DNA from: Pristionchus mayeri
Lineage: Eukaryota > Nematoda > Chromadorea > Rhabditida > Neodiplogasteridae
DNA: 64,000 bases
Direction: 5' to 3'
Assembly (NCBI GenBank): GCA_036245805.1
Contig: BTRK01000001.1
Span: 35,970,758 to 36,034,757 of the forward strand
The notes beneath the pieces are model-generated. The model made no database searches. It worked only from the letters and a program-made list of their open reading frames with translations, and was not told where the DNA came from. Made by a program: the position numbers and the translations under genes. Below, in pieces: positions 1 through 12,100 of this stretch; positions within the stretch are counted from its first letter, which is position 1; each line of letters opens with the position of its first letter.

Positions 1-3000
1 CGGCTGTGTGCGCTCAGAGCCGGAAATTTATTTTAGTGTTCGTTCACTTTGCGATTCTCTCTCTCCTTTTCGAGCGTCGAGCCTCGCCAGCCGTTCCTTC
101 TCGTTTTCTACTTTTCCAATCAATTATTGATCGAGTTTTTACCTCAATTTATGTTCGCCGACCATTGCGGACCGCGTTTGTTCATAATCCGCGAGTTCAC
201 TTTGATTAGGTGTTTATGTTCCGTCAGTCCATCTGCGCTACTTGTATTTGGTATTTCTCTTTAATTTATAATTATTTATAGCGCCCGGGCTCCCCGGAGG
301 GAGCAGCCACGTCGGCCGCTACACGGTTCGTCTAAATGTATTTGTTGAAGCATTCCTTTTATTGCTTGCGGGTGTTGCTACCTGATTTCCAATACTTTTA
401 GAGGCATTCATTGTCTTTGCAGGTGAAGAAGATGAAGAAAAAAGAGAAAAGAGGAGGGGGAGAAGGGAAAAGGGAGTGGAGGCGAGGTGAGTCTTTCTTT
501 ATCCTTTCTGGTATTATTTTTACCCTGGAAAACCCTTTTTTAAAGGCGAACCTCTGCTCAATTTTTTTTCTTGAACCAATAACTTGTAAATATTCAGTTG
601 GTTATTTATTTGTTGCAGATTCCGCCTCTTCTCTCCCCTCCTCCCGCCTCCGCCCCTTTTTTGTAAGTTTTTTGTTGATAAAATTGTTCTTTTAACTCGA
701 TTTGTTGACTTGTTTATACAAATTCAATACAACACAAGGAAGGGCGAAAACACAACTTTGGCTTTAAGAACATGGGGCTATTCATGCCTAATAGTTACCA
801 TTCTAGTTTTACTTTAGAGGGGATAATGGGCGAAGATATGAACTAGTTCATTTCATCCTCGCTCGAGGACGGCTCGTGCTTTCTTTCTCGCCGGGGGAAC
901 TTTGGTTGTACTCCCTCTTCCTCCTAGGTGTTATTATCTCGTCTAGATTCGTCTGTAGTTCCGTCATCTTATCCCCGAAATATACTTTCAGTTATTGTAT
1001 GTTCCTTCCTCGATCGAGAGTGTATAAAGTACTCTTAGGAAGCAGGCCGTACTGGAATCCGAGAATATCCATGTCTGCATAAGCGATCACACTACAGTAC
1101 ACTGTGCACAATTAGAGATAGGTAAACAACAAACTTGCACAGTCCGGGATCTTGGACTAGATACTGATGTCGGTCGTGCTTTAGAGGGTGATACGGTAGA
1201 TTGGAGAGAGTTCCGCGAGACAGATGATGCTCGACTCCCCGATGATGAGATGGAACGGGAGGCGTCTCTCGATCAATTGGCCGCAGCACGAGTAGCAGAC
1301 GAAGATCCGCGGGATAAGGAAACAGGGGTTACGGTAGCAGGAGGAGGCGAGGATACGGTAGGAAGAGGGATCGAGGTAAGGTAACAGGAGTAGGTGAGGG
1401 TACGGTATATGAGGTTGATGCTGGTGCACCAACGCCTAGAATCTAATTAATATAAGCTGCAGCAGCACGTATATTGGCTGCACAAACCGCGGAAATAAAC
1501 TGTTTGAAAGTTGTTTATTATATGAAAATAGTCTGAAATATAAAACAATTACCCCAATTTGGCCCCTCTGAATATATTTGCGTCTCATATTAGGAGTGAA
1601 ACACAAACCCGCCTGGTGAGATCCATCGGGAGGGAGATAGATTTTAAGTTGCAGTAGTAATTCAATTCTCCTAGTTTCAGTTTGATTCAGATCCCCTTTC
1701 TGTAGAGTTAGAATGCTGTGAATGACAAAATCACATTATGCATGCACAAAACGAAGAAGAGACACAAACTAGATGAACAATGAGCATCCGCTTTTTTTGT
1801 ATTCTGAGCGATGGATTAGAATGAGATACAGAAACATACATCGATCAAGCACCATTTTCATTTATTCGCTATAATGTATACTCTTTTCTCTTTTATCATC
1901 CGTTATTGCTGCATTGCGTGTTTAGATCATCCAAGAATGCCTCCCAAAGTGCTCTCCCAAGTGGCTGGTCAAGCGAACTGATACCGATCAATACGTGATT
2001 CTTGATGGAGAACTCGTGAATGGAGTGGCAGACATTGAGGGGGGGGAGTGACCAACCTTGACAAACATCCCTTCGGAACAATTCTGAGAGAAAGAAGTGA
2101 GGAGTGCTCGAGATGGGAAGAACCATGAAGATGGCTCCGAATACAAGGGCATGCAGGGGTCTCTCATTCACTTTCACTTTATATTAATTAGATTCTAGGC
2201 GTTGGTGCACCAGCATCAACCTCATATACCGTACCCTCACCTACTCCTGTTACCGTACCTCGATCCCTCTTCCTACCGTATCCTCGCCTCCTCCTGCTAC
2301 CGTAACCCCTGTTTCCTCATCCAGCGGATCTTCGTCTGCTACTCGTGCTGCGGCCAATTGATCGAGAGACGCCTCCCGTTCCATCTCATCATCGGGGAGT
2401 CGAGCATCATCTGTCTCGCGGAACTCTCTCCAATCTACCGTATCACCCTCTACAGCACGACCGACATCAGTATCTAGTCCAAGATCCCGGACTGTGCAAG
2501 TTTGTTGTTTACCTATCTCTAATTGTGCACAGTGTACTGTAGTGTGATCGCTTATGCAGACATGGATATTCTCGGATTCCAGTACGGCCTGCTTCCTAAG
2601 AGTACTTTATAAACTCTCGATCGAGAAAGGAACATACAATGGGAGGAAGAGGGAGTACAACCAAAGTTCCCCCGGCGAGAAAGAAAGCACGAGCCGTCCT
2701 CGAGCGCCGTCCTCATATCTTCGCCCATTATCCCCTCTAAAGTAAAACTAGAATGGTAACTATTAGGCATGAATAGCCCCATGTTCTTAAAGCCAAAGTT
2801 GTGTTTTCGCCCTTCCTTGTGTTGTATTGAATGTGTATAAACAAGTCAACAAATCGAGTTAAAAGAACAATTTTATCAACAAAAAACTTACAAAAAAGGG
2901 GCGGAGGCGGGAGGAGGGGAGAGAAGAGGCGGAATCTGCAACAAATAAATAACCAACTGAATATTTACGTTATTGGTTCAAGAAAAAAAATTGAGCAGAG

Positions 3001-3568
3001 GTTCGCCTTTAAAAAAGGGTTTTCCAGGGTAAAAATAATACCAGAAAGGATAAAGAAAGACTCACCTCGCCTCCACTCCCTTTTCCCTTCTCCCTCCCCT
3101 CCTCTTTTCTCTTTTTTCTTCATCTTCTTCACCTGCAAATACAATGAATGCCTCTAAAAGTATTGGAAATCAGGTAGCAACACCCGCAAGCAATAAAAGG
3201 AATGCTTCAACAAATAAATTTAGACGAACCGTGTAGCGGCCGACGTGGCTGCTCCCTCCGGGGAGCCCGGGCGCTATAAATAATTATAAATTAAAGAGAA
3301 ATACCAAATACAAGTAGCGCAGATGGACTGACGGAACATAAACACCTAATCAAAGTGAACCCGTGATCATGTTCTCGCGGATTATGAACAAACGCGGTCC
3401 GCAATGGTCGGCGAACATAAATTGAGGTAAAAACTCGATCAATAATTGATTGGAAAAGTAGAAAACGAGAAGGAACGGCTGGCGAGGCTCGACGCTCGAA
3501 AAGGAGAGAGAGAATCGCAAAGTGAACGAACACTAAAATAAATTTCCGGCTCTGAGCGCACGCAGCCG
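1..3568. repeat. 3.6 kb foldback (long inverted repeat), left end cut by window
   Basis: The segment 1-1455 is repeated in inverted orientation at 2179-3568, around a unique spacer of about 0.72 kb (1456-2178). The inner arm ends share the string CCTAGAATCTAATTAATATAA and its complement. The arms differ by substitutions and by a roughly 70 bp stretch near 925-1000 that the right arm lacks, so they are not a recent perfect copy. Open frames in the arms are mirror images of each other and match no family I recognise; a 93-codon minus frame at 1896-2177 in the spacer is also unrecognised. The outer left end lies before the window, so target duplications cannot be judged. It is probably a foldback-type DNA element; a Polinton is unlikely at this size. 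Confidence 0.85.
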
Positions 3569-4020
3569 CTGGATGCACCTTTCCCCGGTCCCGGCCATAA
3601 ATCGTTCACGAAAAGGGACGCATTTTGCGTCTGTTTTTTCGACATATTTCAAAAATGTATTGGATGCAAATTGATCAGCATCTAAAATAATGCCCATATT
3701 CAAGAAATTATCCCAATTCATTCAATGGTGCATTCTGGGCGTAAAAGTTATAAAGAGTTATGATAACTTTTGACAAGTTATGATATTTGGTTCGTAATAT
3801 GTTGTATTGACTATATTTCTTATCATTTTCCCTTTGCCGGTGGTTTTGAACGTACAATAAACAAATTTTCGAATCTTCTCTTCCTAAACTTCTCATTCCC
3901 TGCTACAGAACTCCGCATTCTCAATCATGGAACAATACAGAGAGAGCATCTTGCGAATGATTGATTAGGAAAATATTTTTTTGGTTTATTAAAACGAGAA
4001 AAAAGAAGATTGTTCTTTCT

Positions 4021-7000
4021 CTAAACTCGCTCGTATCGCCTAAAATAGTGTAGATTCGGCGTCTTCGTCTCGTTGTTGTCCTCGTCTTCGGTAGTCCAGA
4101 GGGTCCAGAAGGGGGAACGAAGAGTGCCCTCGTAGACTGAAGTGTTGCTCTTCTCGACGTATTTGAACACGCGCATGCCTCTCCTGGAACATTTTTGTTA
4201 GTTTGAATAAGTTTTGCTCGAAAATGATACATTTTGGGACTCTTATTAGAACCTCTCCTTGAATATTTTTTTAGTTTGAATAAGTTTTGTTTGAAAAAGT
4301 TATACATTTTGGGACCCTAAGACGCAGTTTTCTGGTACAAGAAGGTTCCGCTGAATAACGATTGCAACAAACATACCATGCATTCGTATGAAAAAGACTG
4401 TCTTACCTTGCGAACTCCTTCGCTTCCGAGATCTCCAGTGCCTTGCCCAAACCATGGCTACGATACTCTGGCATCACGAAAAGGTTCGAGATCTGAATGT
4501 GATCTTTCGTCTCTGACGCTCGTGAATTATTATTTTCCGAACTTGATAAACTACTCTTCACAAATATTTCAAGAAACACAATGATGAATCAATCTACGGG
4601 TTGTGAAAACACGGATATTCTCGAGTTTTTTTTCTTGTAAAATGTGCTTCCCGAGTGATGATTGACTTTTTAAATTAAAAAAAGTAAAACCTGTCCGAAT
4701 CTCGCCGCCATCACCCATCCTGCGATTTCACCTTCGGTAGTGCGAGCGCACAAGGAGGGAAGGTAACGAAGACGATTTCTGAAAGGATAAAAATCAAACC
4801 CTGACTCTTTGATGGGGGAAATAAGGCACGCCTATCGTATATTGTTCACAAGTGATTAACAGGCAGAAATAAAAAAAAGGCATTGGAATAATATACTTAG
4901 TAATAGGGTTGGCTATTCGGAGCACAATTGCGATATCGTAATCTGGGTTGTGCAAAAATTGTACGGTCTCTTCATTCATCACACTCTCTCGCAGGTCAGA
5001 CAGTGCGAGAGAGTATGCAGAATGAAGAGATCGTAAAATTTTTGCACAACCTAGATCGCAATCACCCGCTCCTAATACACCTCAGCTTTCGCGTTATGAG
5101 AGGGGGGAGAATTTCGATATCGCAATTCAGTTTCGAATAGCCAACCCTACTTGGTAATTCCGGCACTGATGCCGTTCTTCCACAGTCGATGTATCGTCTC
5201 GCCGTCTCTGTCCACGTCCACGGGCTCCAGTGAGAAGCCCTCAGGGACGGTGAAGTTTTCCTGCAAAATGTGTTTTCATCCGGTAAGTGTATACGAGTGA
5301 CTATCTGAGAGAACTGATCAAAGGCCGTACAACGAAAAATAAAGTGCTGATTTTAAGATCTCCCTAGGGGTAACTTTTCACGTAGAGTTCGAAAATCGAC
5401 CTTAGAAAGCCGTATCTCTAACCCCTCGTTTTCAGTGTCGCGCTGTTTCCAGGTGGTCAGTTTTTGTAACTTATGAACGGCTTATCCAAACCCCATAAAT
5501 GCATAGTAATGCTGAAAGATCTCGACGAGATAAGCATTTTTACTGTTGAAAGTGAAAGACTAGCTCATCTGTGAAAAAAGTTATGGTCATTTAAATTTTA
5601 AAATTCCCCCGGCCTGAACAAGTTTCAAAAGCTGTGCACTTTTACCTATGCTCATTCGATTCTACGTGAAAAGTTACCCTAGGCACATAATTGCGGGAAA
5701 ATCGATGGGTGGTAAAGCAGGTTTATGAAACGCGAAATATGAAAATGCGTGTATAATGTGAAGGTTTTCTATTGTTTTCAGTCGATCCACTGTGACTTCA
5801 GATCCGTTTTGAGCATTTTATGACTATTTTATCTCAGTGGAAATAAATGAAGCTGAAAAAAATCGAATTTGGCGCTTTTTCAAAAATCCGATTTTATTCA
5901 CATCGAATTTTCCCAAGTTTATGGCCAGTCAACTTTCCATTTTAAATCGGAATCCTGCATTTGCTCTGCAGATCTTCCAGTATACCTCGACATCAGTCAG
6001 AAAAAATATAAGTGAGGCTGGCAACATATGAGTAAGTCATGATTATTATTGCTTGAAAATGGTTGACGAGAGCGAACAATTTTTGATAAAGTTGGTATTT
6101 ACAAAGTTCGCGAAGACTGAGAAACAAACTCATTTAATTTTCAACTCTCCCAATAGGCGCCAACTTAATAATGAATGTAAAATAACACGCCCAATTAATT
6201 GAAAAATTGGTAAAATTTTAGTCAATACAAAAAATTATAAAATTATGCAAAGTATATTTTAAACGCCAGTAATCGACTTAATTGGTATGTGAAAGTGATA
6301 AATTGTTGAAATATCAATCATTCACACTAAGCTTTTCGCAAATTATAAAATTTTTATTTTCAATCCTTCGCAAAAACAGGTTTTCAATCAATAATAATCA
6401 TGACTTACTCATATGTTGCCAGCCTTACTAATACTTTTTCTGACTGATGTCGAGGCATACTGGAAGATCTGCTGAACAAATCCAGGATTCCAACTTAAAA
6501 TGAAAAGTTGACTGGCCATAAACTTGGGAAAATTCGATGTGAATAAAATCGGATTTTTGAAAAAGCGCCAAATTCGGTTTTCTTCAGCTTCATTTATTTC
6601 CACTGGGATAAAATAGTCATAAAATGCTCTAAACTGATCTGAAGTCACAGTGGATCGACTGAAAACTGTAGAAAACCTTCACATTATACACGCCTTTTCA
6701 TATTTCGCGTTTCATAAACCTGCTTTACCACCCATCGATTTTCCTGCAATTATGTGCCTAGGGGTAACTTTACACGTAGAATCGAATGAGCATAGGTAAA
6801 AGTGCACAGCTTTTGAAACTTGTTCAGGCCGGTGAATTTTAAAATTTAAATGACCATAACTTTTTTTCACAGATGAGCTAGTCTTTCACTTTCAACAGTA
6901 AAAATGCTTATCTCCTCGAGATCTTTCAGAAGTACTATGCATTTATGGGTTTGGATACGCCGTTCATAAGTTACAAAAACTGACCACCTGGAAAAAGCGC

Positions 7001-8303
7001 GACACTGAAAACGAGGGGTCAGAGATACGGCTTTCTAAGGTCGATTTTCGAACTCTACGTGAAAAGTTACCCCTAGGGAAATCTTAAAACCAGCACTTTA
7101 TTTTTCGTTGTACGGCCTATAGGTGATAATGCTCGGTTTTCTCAGATAGTCACTCATACATACATTCTCATTCTGAGGACAGTTAGAATCATTTCGAAAG
7201 ATACATGGAACTATTTTCATGTAACTTGTAAAACGTACCGCTAGCACGGCCTCCTTCTGAGATGGGGTCATGTAGAACATGCCACAGGCACAGGTTGGAC
7301 TCACTGGGCTCGTCTGGTATTTCTCGCCCGTTACTGTGCAGAGATGACGATAGCACTGCGATATACGTCATTGGATTGATATAATGGTAAACATATTCGT
7401 GGCACGCAAATGCGAGAATGCTACCTGAGTCCGTATTTTGAATGAGAACAGATTTATTTTTGAATGAGAACAGCTAACTAATTCAGGAAAAATTCGAGTA
7501 TTTTCACACATTTCCATTCAATGAGAATTACGAGGAAGGAAATTGATGAATATCGAATATTTTCAGATCGAAAATCGCTTACGATATCACATGACTCCGC
7601 ATCGCCCACAACGAGAAGCTTGCCGTGTTTAGCAAGGAGATGGGCGATTTTCGAAATGATCAGCGGCGCCGACTCCTCAAGGAGATCCAACTTATGCCCA
7701 TTGAGAGGAGCACGAACGTGGAGGTAAGGACTGAAATAGACAAGGCAGGTACACCTTCGAAACTGGGCTCATCGAACAACATTGCTAGCGCAGTGCAAAA
7801 ACAAATATTACACAATAATATGTATGGCCATTGTGTTGTAAAGTGTGTTATCAAAGTGTAAAAGCCTGGTAATATTTTTACCCAAATATATAAATAATCT
7901 TACAATTGCAATTTACTGTACTCGACAAGGAAAAGATACTGCGGATTCACTTCCGGATATCCATAAACCTGAATAAGTACACATTTTTTCTAAAGATTGC
8001 TCGATGCCTATGAAGAATATCGCCCCATCCTCACCTGAGCACTACTGGCTGATGTGATAAAATAATAAAAATAATAATAGCTCGATGAAAAACCTTCAGT
8101 TCCGTAGCAGTAAACTCTCCCGCAATGGCAATTCTCAGTGAATTCTCGAGAAAGTTGTTTGCAGGGAGCTCCGCTTTCTCGCCTAAAATAATTCGATATT
8201 TCTTATATTTATCATTAAAAATACCTTTAATTTCGCTGTCGAGCAGTTCCTGTAGCTCCTCGGGCGTTTTGTAGTGTCGCAAGGTCATTTCGCCTTGAAA
8301 CAT
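4021..8303 (-). CDS. glycine N-acyltransferase-like GNAT protein, copy 1 (9 exons, 314 aa)
   Basis: Predicted to move an acyl group from acyl-CoA to an amine; substrate unknown. Exons on the minus strand: 8303-8225, 8182-8094, 7968-7904, 7730-7583, 7355-7239, 5260-5151, 4778-4691, 4492-4407, 4183-4021. All junction phases agree and the total is 945 nt. The GNAT fold is in the C-terminal half: ISNLFVMPEYRSHGLGKALE is motif A, with the acyl-CoA pyrophosphate loop R-x-x-G-x-G present as RSHGLG. The end RVFKYVEKSN..TLRSPFW is typical of the nematode GLYAT-like family. The N-terminal half (TPEELQELL, VYGYPEVNP, LHVRAPLNGHK) matches the divergent paralogue at 9108-13366 exon by exon. The intron between exons 5 and 6 is swollen to about 2 kb by a foldback element, and a MITE sits directly at the donor of exon 6. 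Start chosen as the first ATG of exon 1; ATG six codons further in (MTLRHY) is the alternative. Confidence 0.85.
4906..5147. mobile_element. MITE with GGGTTGGCT ends, TA target duplication
   Basis: Inverted ends GGGTTGGCTATTCG and CGAATAGCCAACCC, flanked by TA on both sides, with further inverted homology inside (TTGTGCAAAAATT and AATTTTTGCACAA around a short loop). No coding capacity. It lies in the intron between exons 6 and 7 of GLYAT-like copy 1. Its TA sits inside the splice donor of exon 6, which now reads GTAGGG; removing the element would give GTATTA, also a usable donor. Related ends occur at 12876 and at 54100. Confidence 0.8.
5322..7118. repeat. 1.8 kb foldback element in an intron
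   Basis: Arms of about 0.73 kb (5322-6050 and 6390-7118) form an inverted repeat around a spacer of about 0.34 kb. The ends are AGGCCGTACAACGAAAAATA and its complement. The arms differ by scattered substitutions. It lies wholly inside the fifth intron of GLYAT-like copy 1. I see no clear target duplication. A stretch of the left arm (about 5470-5600: GAACGGCT.ATCCAAACCCC, then GATCTCGACGAGATAAGC) also occurs at 29535-29645, next to the centre of the large palindrome. Confidence 0.9.
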
Positions 8304-9107
8304 GCACTAATTAGAGCACTAATTAAGAAATCAGCCGGAAAATAGACGGAAAAACGTCGTCAAATGAGCGGATGCACGTAGAAAAAAGAGAAGTAGAGCG
8401 CTGTCGCTATAGTTTATAGTGAGAAGTGGGGCAGAGAGAGAGAGACGGACAGAGAAGGAAAATTAGTGTTAGCGATGTTAGTGATGACAAAACAGCTTTT
8501 GTACCCGGCTTTTTCAATGGTGAAGCTTTTGAAAAATACAGGATTTCAAAGGCATAAAGCCAGTTTTACGATCCATTGAGCGTACGTAAGCTAACATCGC
8601 TTACGCGATTGCATCAGGTTGTGATGTATGGACAGCACAACCTGAGCCGTGACAGTCTGACTAAATGATGACACCATACAATTCGATAATTGATCTATAG
8701 AAGCTGAGAAATAATATTTCCTCAATCACGATCAATCTTGGCCAGTTTCAACCGTAGTATTTCTTATCAGACACTTTCTCCTTGCAAAAGGATTCACTAC
8801 AAAGAAGCGATTGTCCCCTTCATTTTCCCATTGTCTTTCTCGATTCTTCATTGACTCTTCTTTAGTGCTTTATTGATCTATTTGTTAGGCGACAATGATT
8901 AATGATCTGATATTAATGCTCATTTCTCCCTAGTGGTATGAAGTGATGCGCTTTCCGATGGTTCCAATCATCTCAGTACCTTTCCTAATCGTCACACCCA
9001 ATCAAATTCTTTCAAATCCGTATAGAATGACTGATATATCGCCTTCAGCGATTCCTGTTTTGAAGTTGGAATCCATAGCAGTTTTCGCTCATTATGCTCA
9101 TCCTCAG
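8304..9107. other. intergenic region between divergent GLYAT-like genes
   Basis: About 800 bp separate the two start codons and should hold both promoters. A (GA)n-rich tract is at 8430-8450. A plus-strand open frame begins at 8943 and runs into exon 1 of copy 2, but nothing in it resembles the paralogue, so I treat it as upstream sequence. An upstream exon for copy 2 joined at CCTCAG (9102-9107) cannot be excluded. Confidence 0.5.
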
Positions 9108-12100
9108 ATGGTTCTCATCGAGTGGGACACTCCGGATAAGCTCAAGCAGCTACGCGAGATCCTCCAGAGGGACGGACGAGGAATCCCGAATAATCTGATA
9201 GTCGATACCTCGATTACCTACTCAATTGAGCAACGGTCAGTCGTAGCCTTTAATTTCGATGAAATCCTTTCACAGAATAAATTTTCTTTCCTGTTCACAA
9301 TTCTTGACTGATTATCGACACCTCGATATCTGATATATCTACGCCTTTGAGCAACGGTATTTAATAGGGATGGTCAATAAATGATCTTCATTTTTTAAAA
9401 TTTTTTTATTGTTCTCAATCATTGGCTAGGCAGATGAGACGCAGAATGAAGCATGTCATTTAGTGCGAAGCCTTCATCAGTTTTTACTATGATTGCCTTG
9501 GAAATTTTGATAATTTGTATGAGTAGTCATTTCCCCCAGGTTAACTCTATAACTCATTAGAATTTGAGTAGCGATTTCCTCTATTAAGAACTGTAGGAAA
9601 CTCTTCAGGTACCCCGTCTCACGACTCCGCTATTTCTCCACGGAAATCGTCGGGGATTCAACTCCCAGATACGTCTTTATTTTCGAGGAGAACAGTAAAG
9701 CCGTGTGAGTTGTTGATGTCTTAAGTGTTCTTCTATGAAAGAACAATGCATCGGGAAGGAGTTCCAGATGATTTTTGCCAAACCTCCTGCACTACGCCGG
9801 ATGAGAACCGTCGGAGTAGAACCCACCGGATGAGAACCGAAAAATGTACCCTTCCGTAGAAATTTCACGGAAGCATTTTTGACACTTTGGGAACCTACTG
9901 TGATCAGGCACTTTTTTGGTTCTCATCCGGTGAGTTCACATCCTACGTAGTACGTAGAAGATATGAAAAATCTGACGAATATTCACTGTATTCCTACTTT
10001 TTTCTCGTCGAGTGCATCAAAATAATTTATATATTATGGAAGGATCAACTTAATCGATTTAAGCAGCGGTTTCAACGCGCGCGCCCCTCCAAGCGGGCAC
10101 GATGACGTCATTCTGCGGGCAGCGCTTGCAGATTTGATCGAGAAGTTCAAAGATCGCATCGAAAGAGACGGAGCGGTGAACATGATGACGGACCAGAGGA
10201 CTAAAGACGTGGTGGGTTTGCAATAAATTTGAAATTGCGGACGCCGCATCCTTTGTGCAGAAAATTTGCAGTTAGTTCGTTGCGGCGTTGTGCAAAAATT
10301 AACATTTGGCTATGAGAGGATCGAAACAAACCTAATAGCATAGTTAACTCTAGTAACACTAGTACCGACTTGATGACTAGAGGCATCGGACTGTATATTT
10401 GTATATTATCTGGTTATTATTCTTTATAAAAATAATGATGTTGATCGAATAGACATATTATTTTGCCAGTACCTCTCGCTCCTTCCTTCCTCCTTCCCCT
10501 ATTTTGCGTATATTTCTGATATATCAGGTTGGCGGGAAAGTCTTTGTGTATGGATTTGTTATAACACTGCTCTTCATAAGTGCACTTTGGCGTCCCCTCG
10601 CTCCTAGTGAATAACAGTCAGTGATTGCACTTTATAGTAATTAACTTCCCATTATCTTTCCATCAGTCAAGCTCTAGTAGATCAACGATGTATATTCCTG
10701 AAGCCACACACTTCCGACATGTTCTGCTTTACCTCTCTCTATCCTACACCACGATGAAGGATTCGGAGACCCTACTGAAGAATATTTATAACACACATGC
10801 CCCCTCTACAACACCTTCAGGAATTGGATCCATCGCTAAAAGAAGACTACTTTTCCCTCAATGAATCTGATCGATCTGGGAGACCTCTTTAGTTGCATTT
10901 TGAGACTTTGAAGAAAGCTATTGAAACGAACCTATTTCAAAGTGCTCGTGAAATTACTATTGCACTTAGAGTCCTCCATAGCACTGTAAGAGAAGACTTG
11001 AGATCTCTTGGAATGATGGAATTTATCTGTCGATTCATACCCAATGATCTGAACCAAGCCAGCCATGACCATCGAGTCGACGTTTACATTACTCTCATCA
11101 TTCTCCGAGATGGGGATCGATGGCTGGAACGGCTCATAGCGGGGAATGAGAAGTGGGTCCCCTACGATAACAACCACATGAGAGCCCAGTGGATTGGAGA
11201 AGGAGAGACTCGACAGGGTGCCCCCAAACTTGACCTGCACCCCAAGTAAAAAATGATGACAATGTGGTGGGGAGTGGATGGCGTTATCTACTCGGAGCTA
11301 CACCCTGAGGACATGGCAATCTCCGGGGCCAAGTACGTTACATACCTACAGAATTTGAAGTTGGAAGTCGATCGGTCAAAGTTAAAGGACAAGAAAGTGT
11401 ATAATCAGTAAAATTATCCCCGTCCCCAGATCTCCAACAAAGTCAAGCAGGAACTGGCTGGATATGGATGGATGGTTCTCCCTCACCCCCCGTATTCTCC
11501 TGGCATGGCCCCGTCTGATTACTGGCTTTTCGCAGACCTGGCCTATGTTCTCAGAGATAGGTCGTTCAATTACCGTGGAAGTCTCGAGTATGCCCTCAAG
11601 TAATAATTTGATTCGCGCCCAGGCGGGTTCTAAAGGGAGGGGATCCATACATTGTAGGTACGTTGGGCACATATTGTCAATAATGAGGACAAGTATAATT
11701 GAACGTATGCTTTTCCTTTCGCGAGAAATAAAGTTTTGAAAAATACACAAAGACTTTCCCGCCAACCTAATACAATGTGCTCAAAGCAAACCTAGAAACA
11801 CTCGCACTCTAAAATACCTACTCCAAAGCTAGTGGCTCTAGCGGAAATTACCAGATACAGTGACGTTTCTTTTTTCAGTTCCTCTCACTCCTTCCAACCT
11901 CATTGCCCTTCTTCGTCGACCTCTCTCCCGCCTCCACCATCGTCGTCTTCTACATGACCGATGAGCAGAAGGGCATGCTGCAAGAGGTGCATTCTTAATC
12001 TTCCTGCAGATTCCATTTTTAGATTCCCTTTGTCTACTTATTCGATTATAGAAGGCAAATGTTACGAAAAATTAAGTAAACCAAAGTGAAACCGGTTACA

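Noticed and set aside
1..3568. Polinton/Maverick element
   Set aside because: Far too short, and none of the expected genes (polymerase, integrase, packaging ATPase) is present.
8943..9311. 122-codon ORF as the first exon of GLYAT-like copy 2 in full
   Set aside because: Only the part from 9108 aligns with the paralogue, and the 3' part reads through a donor at 9236.
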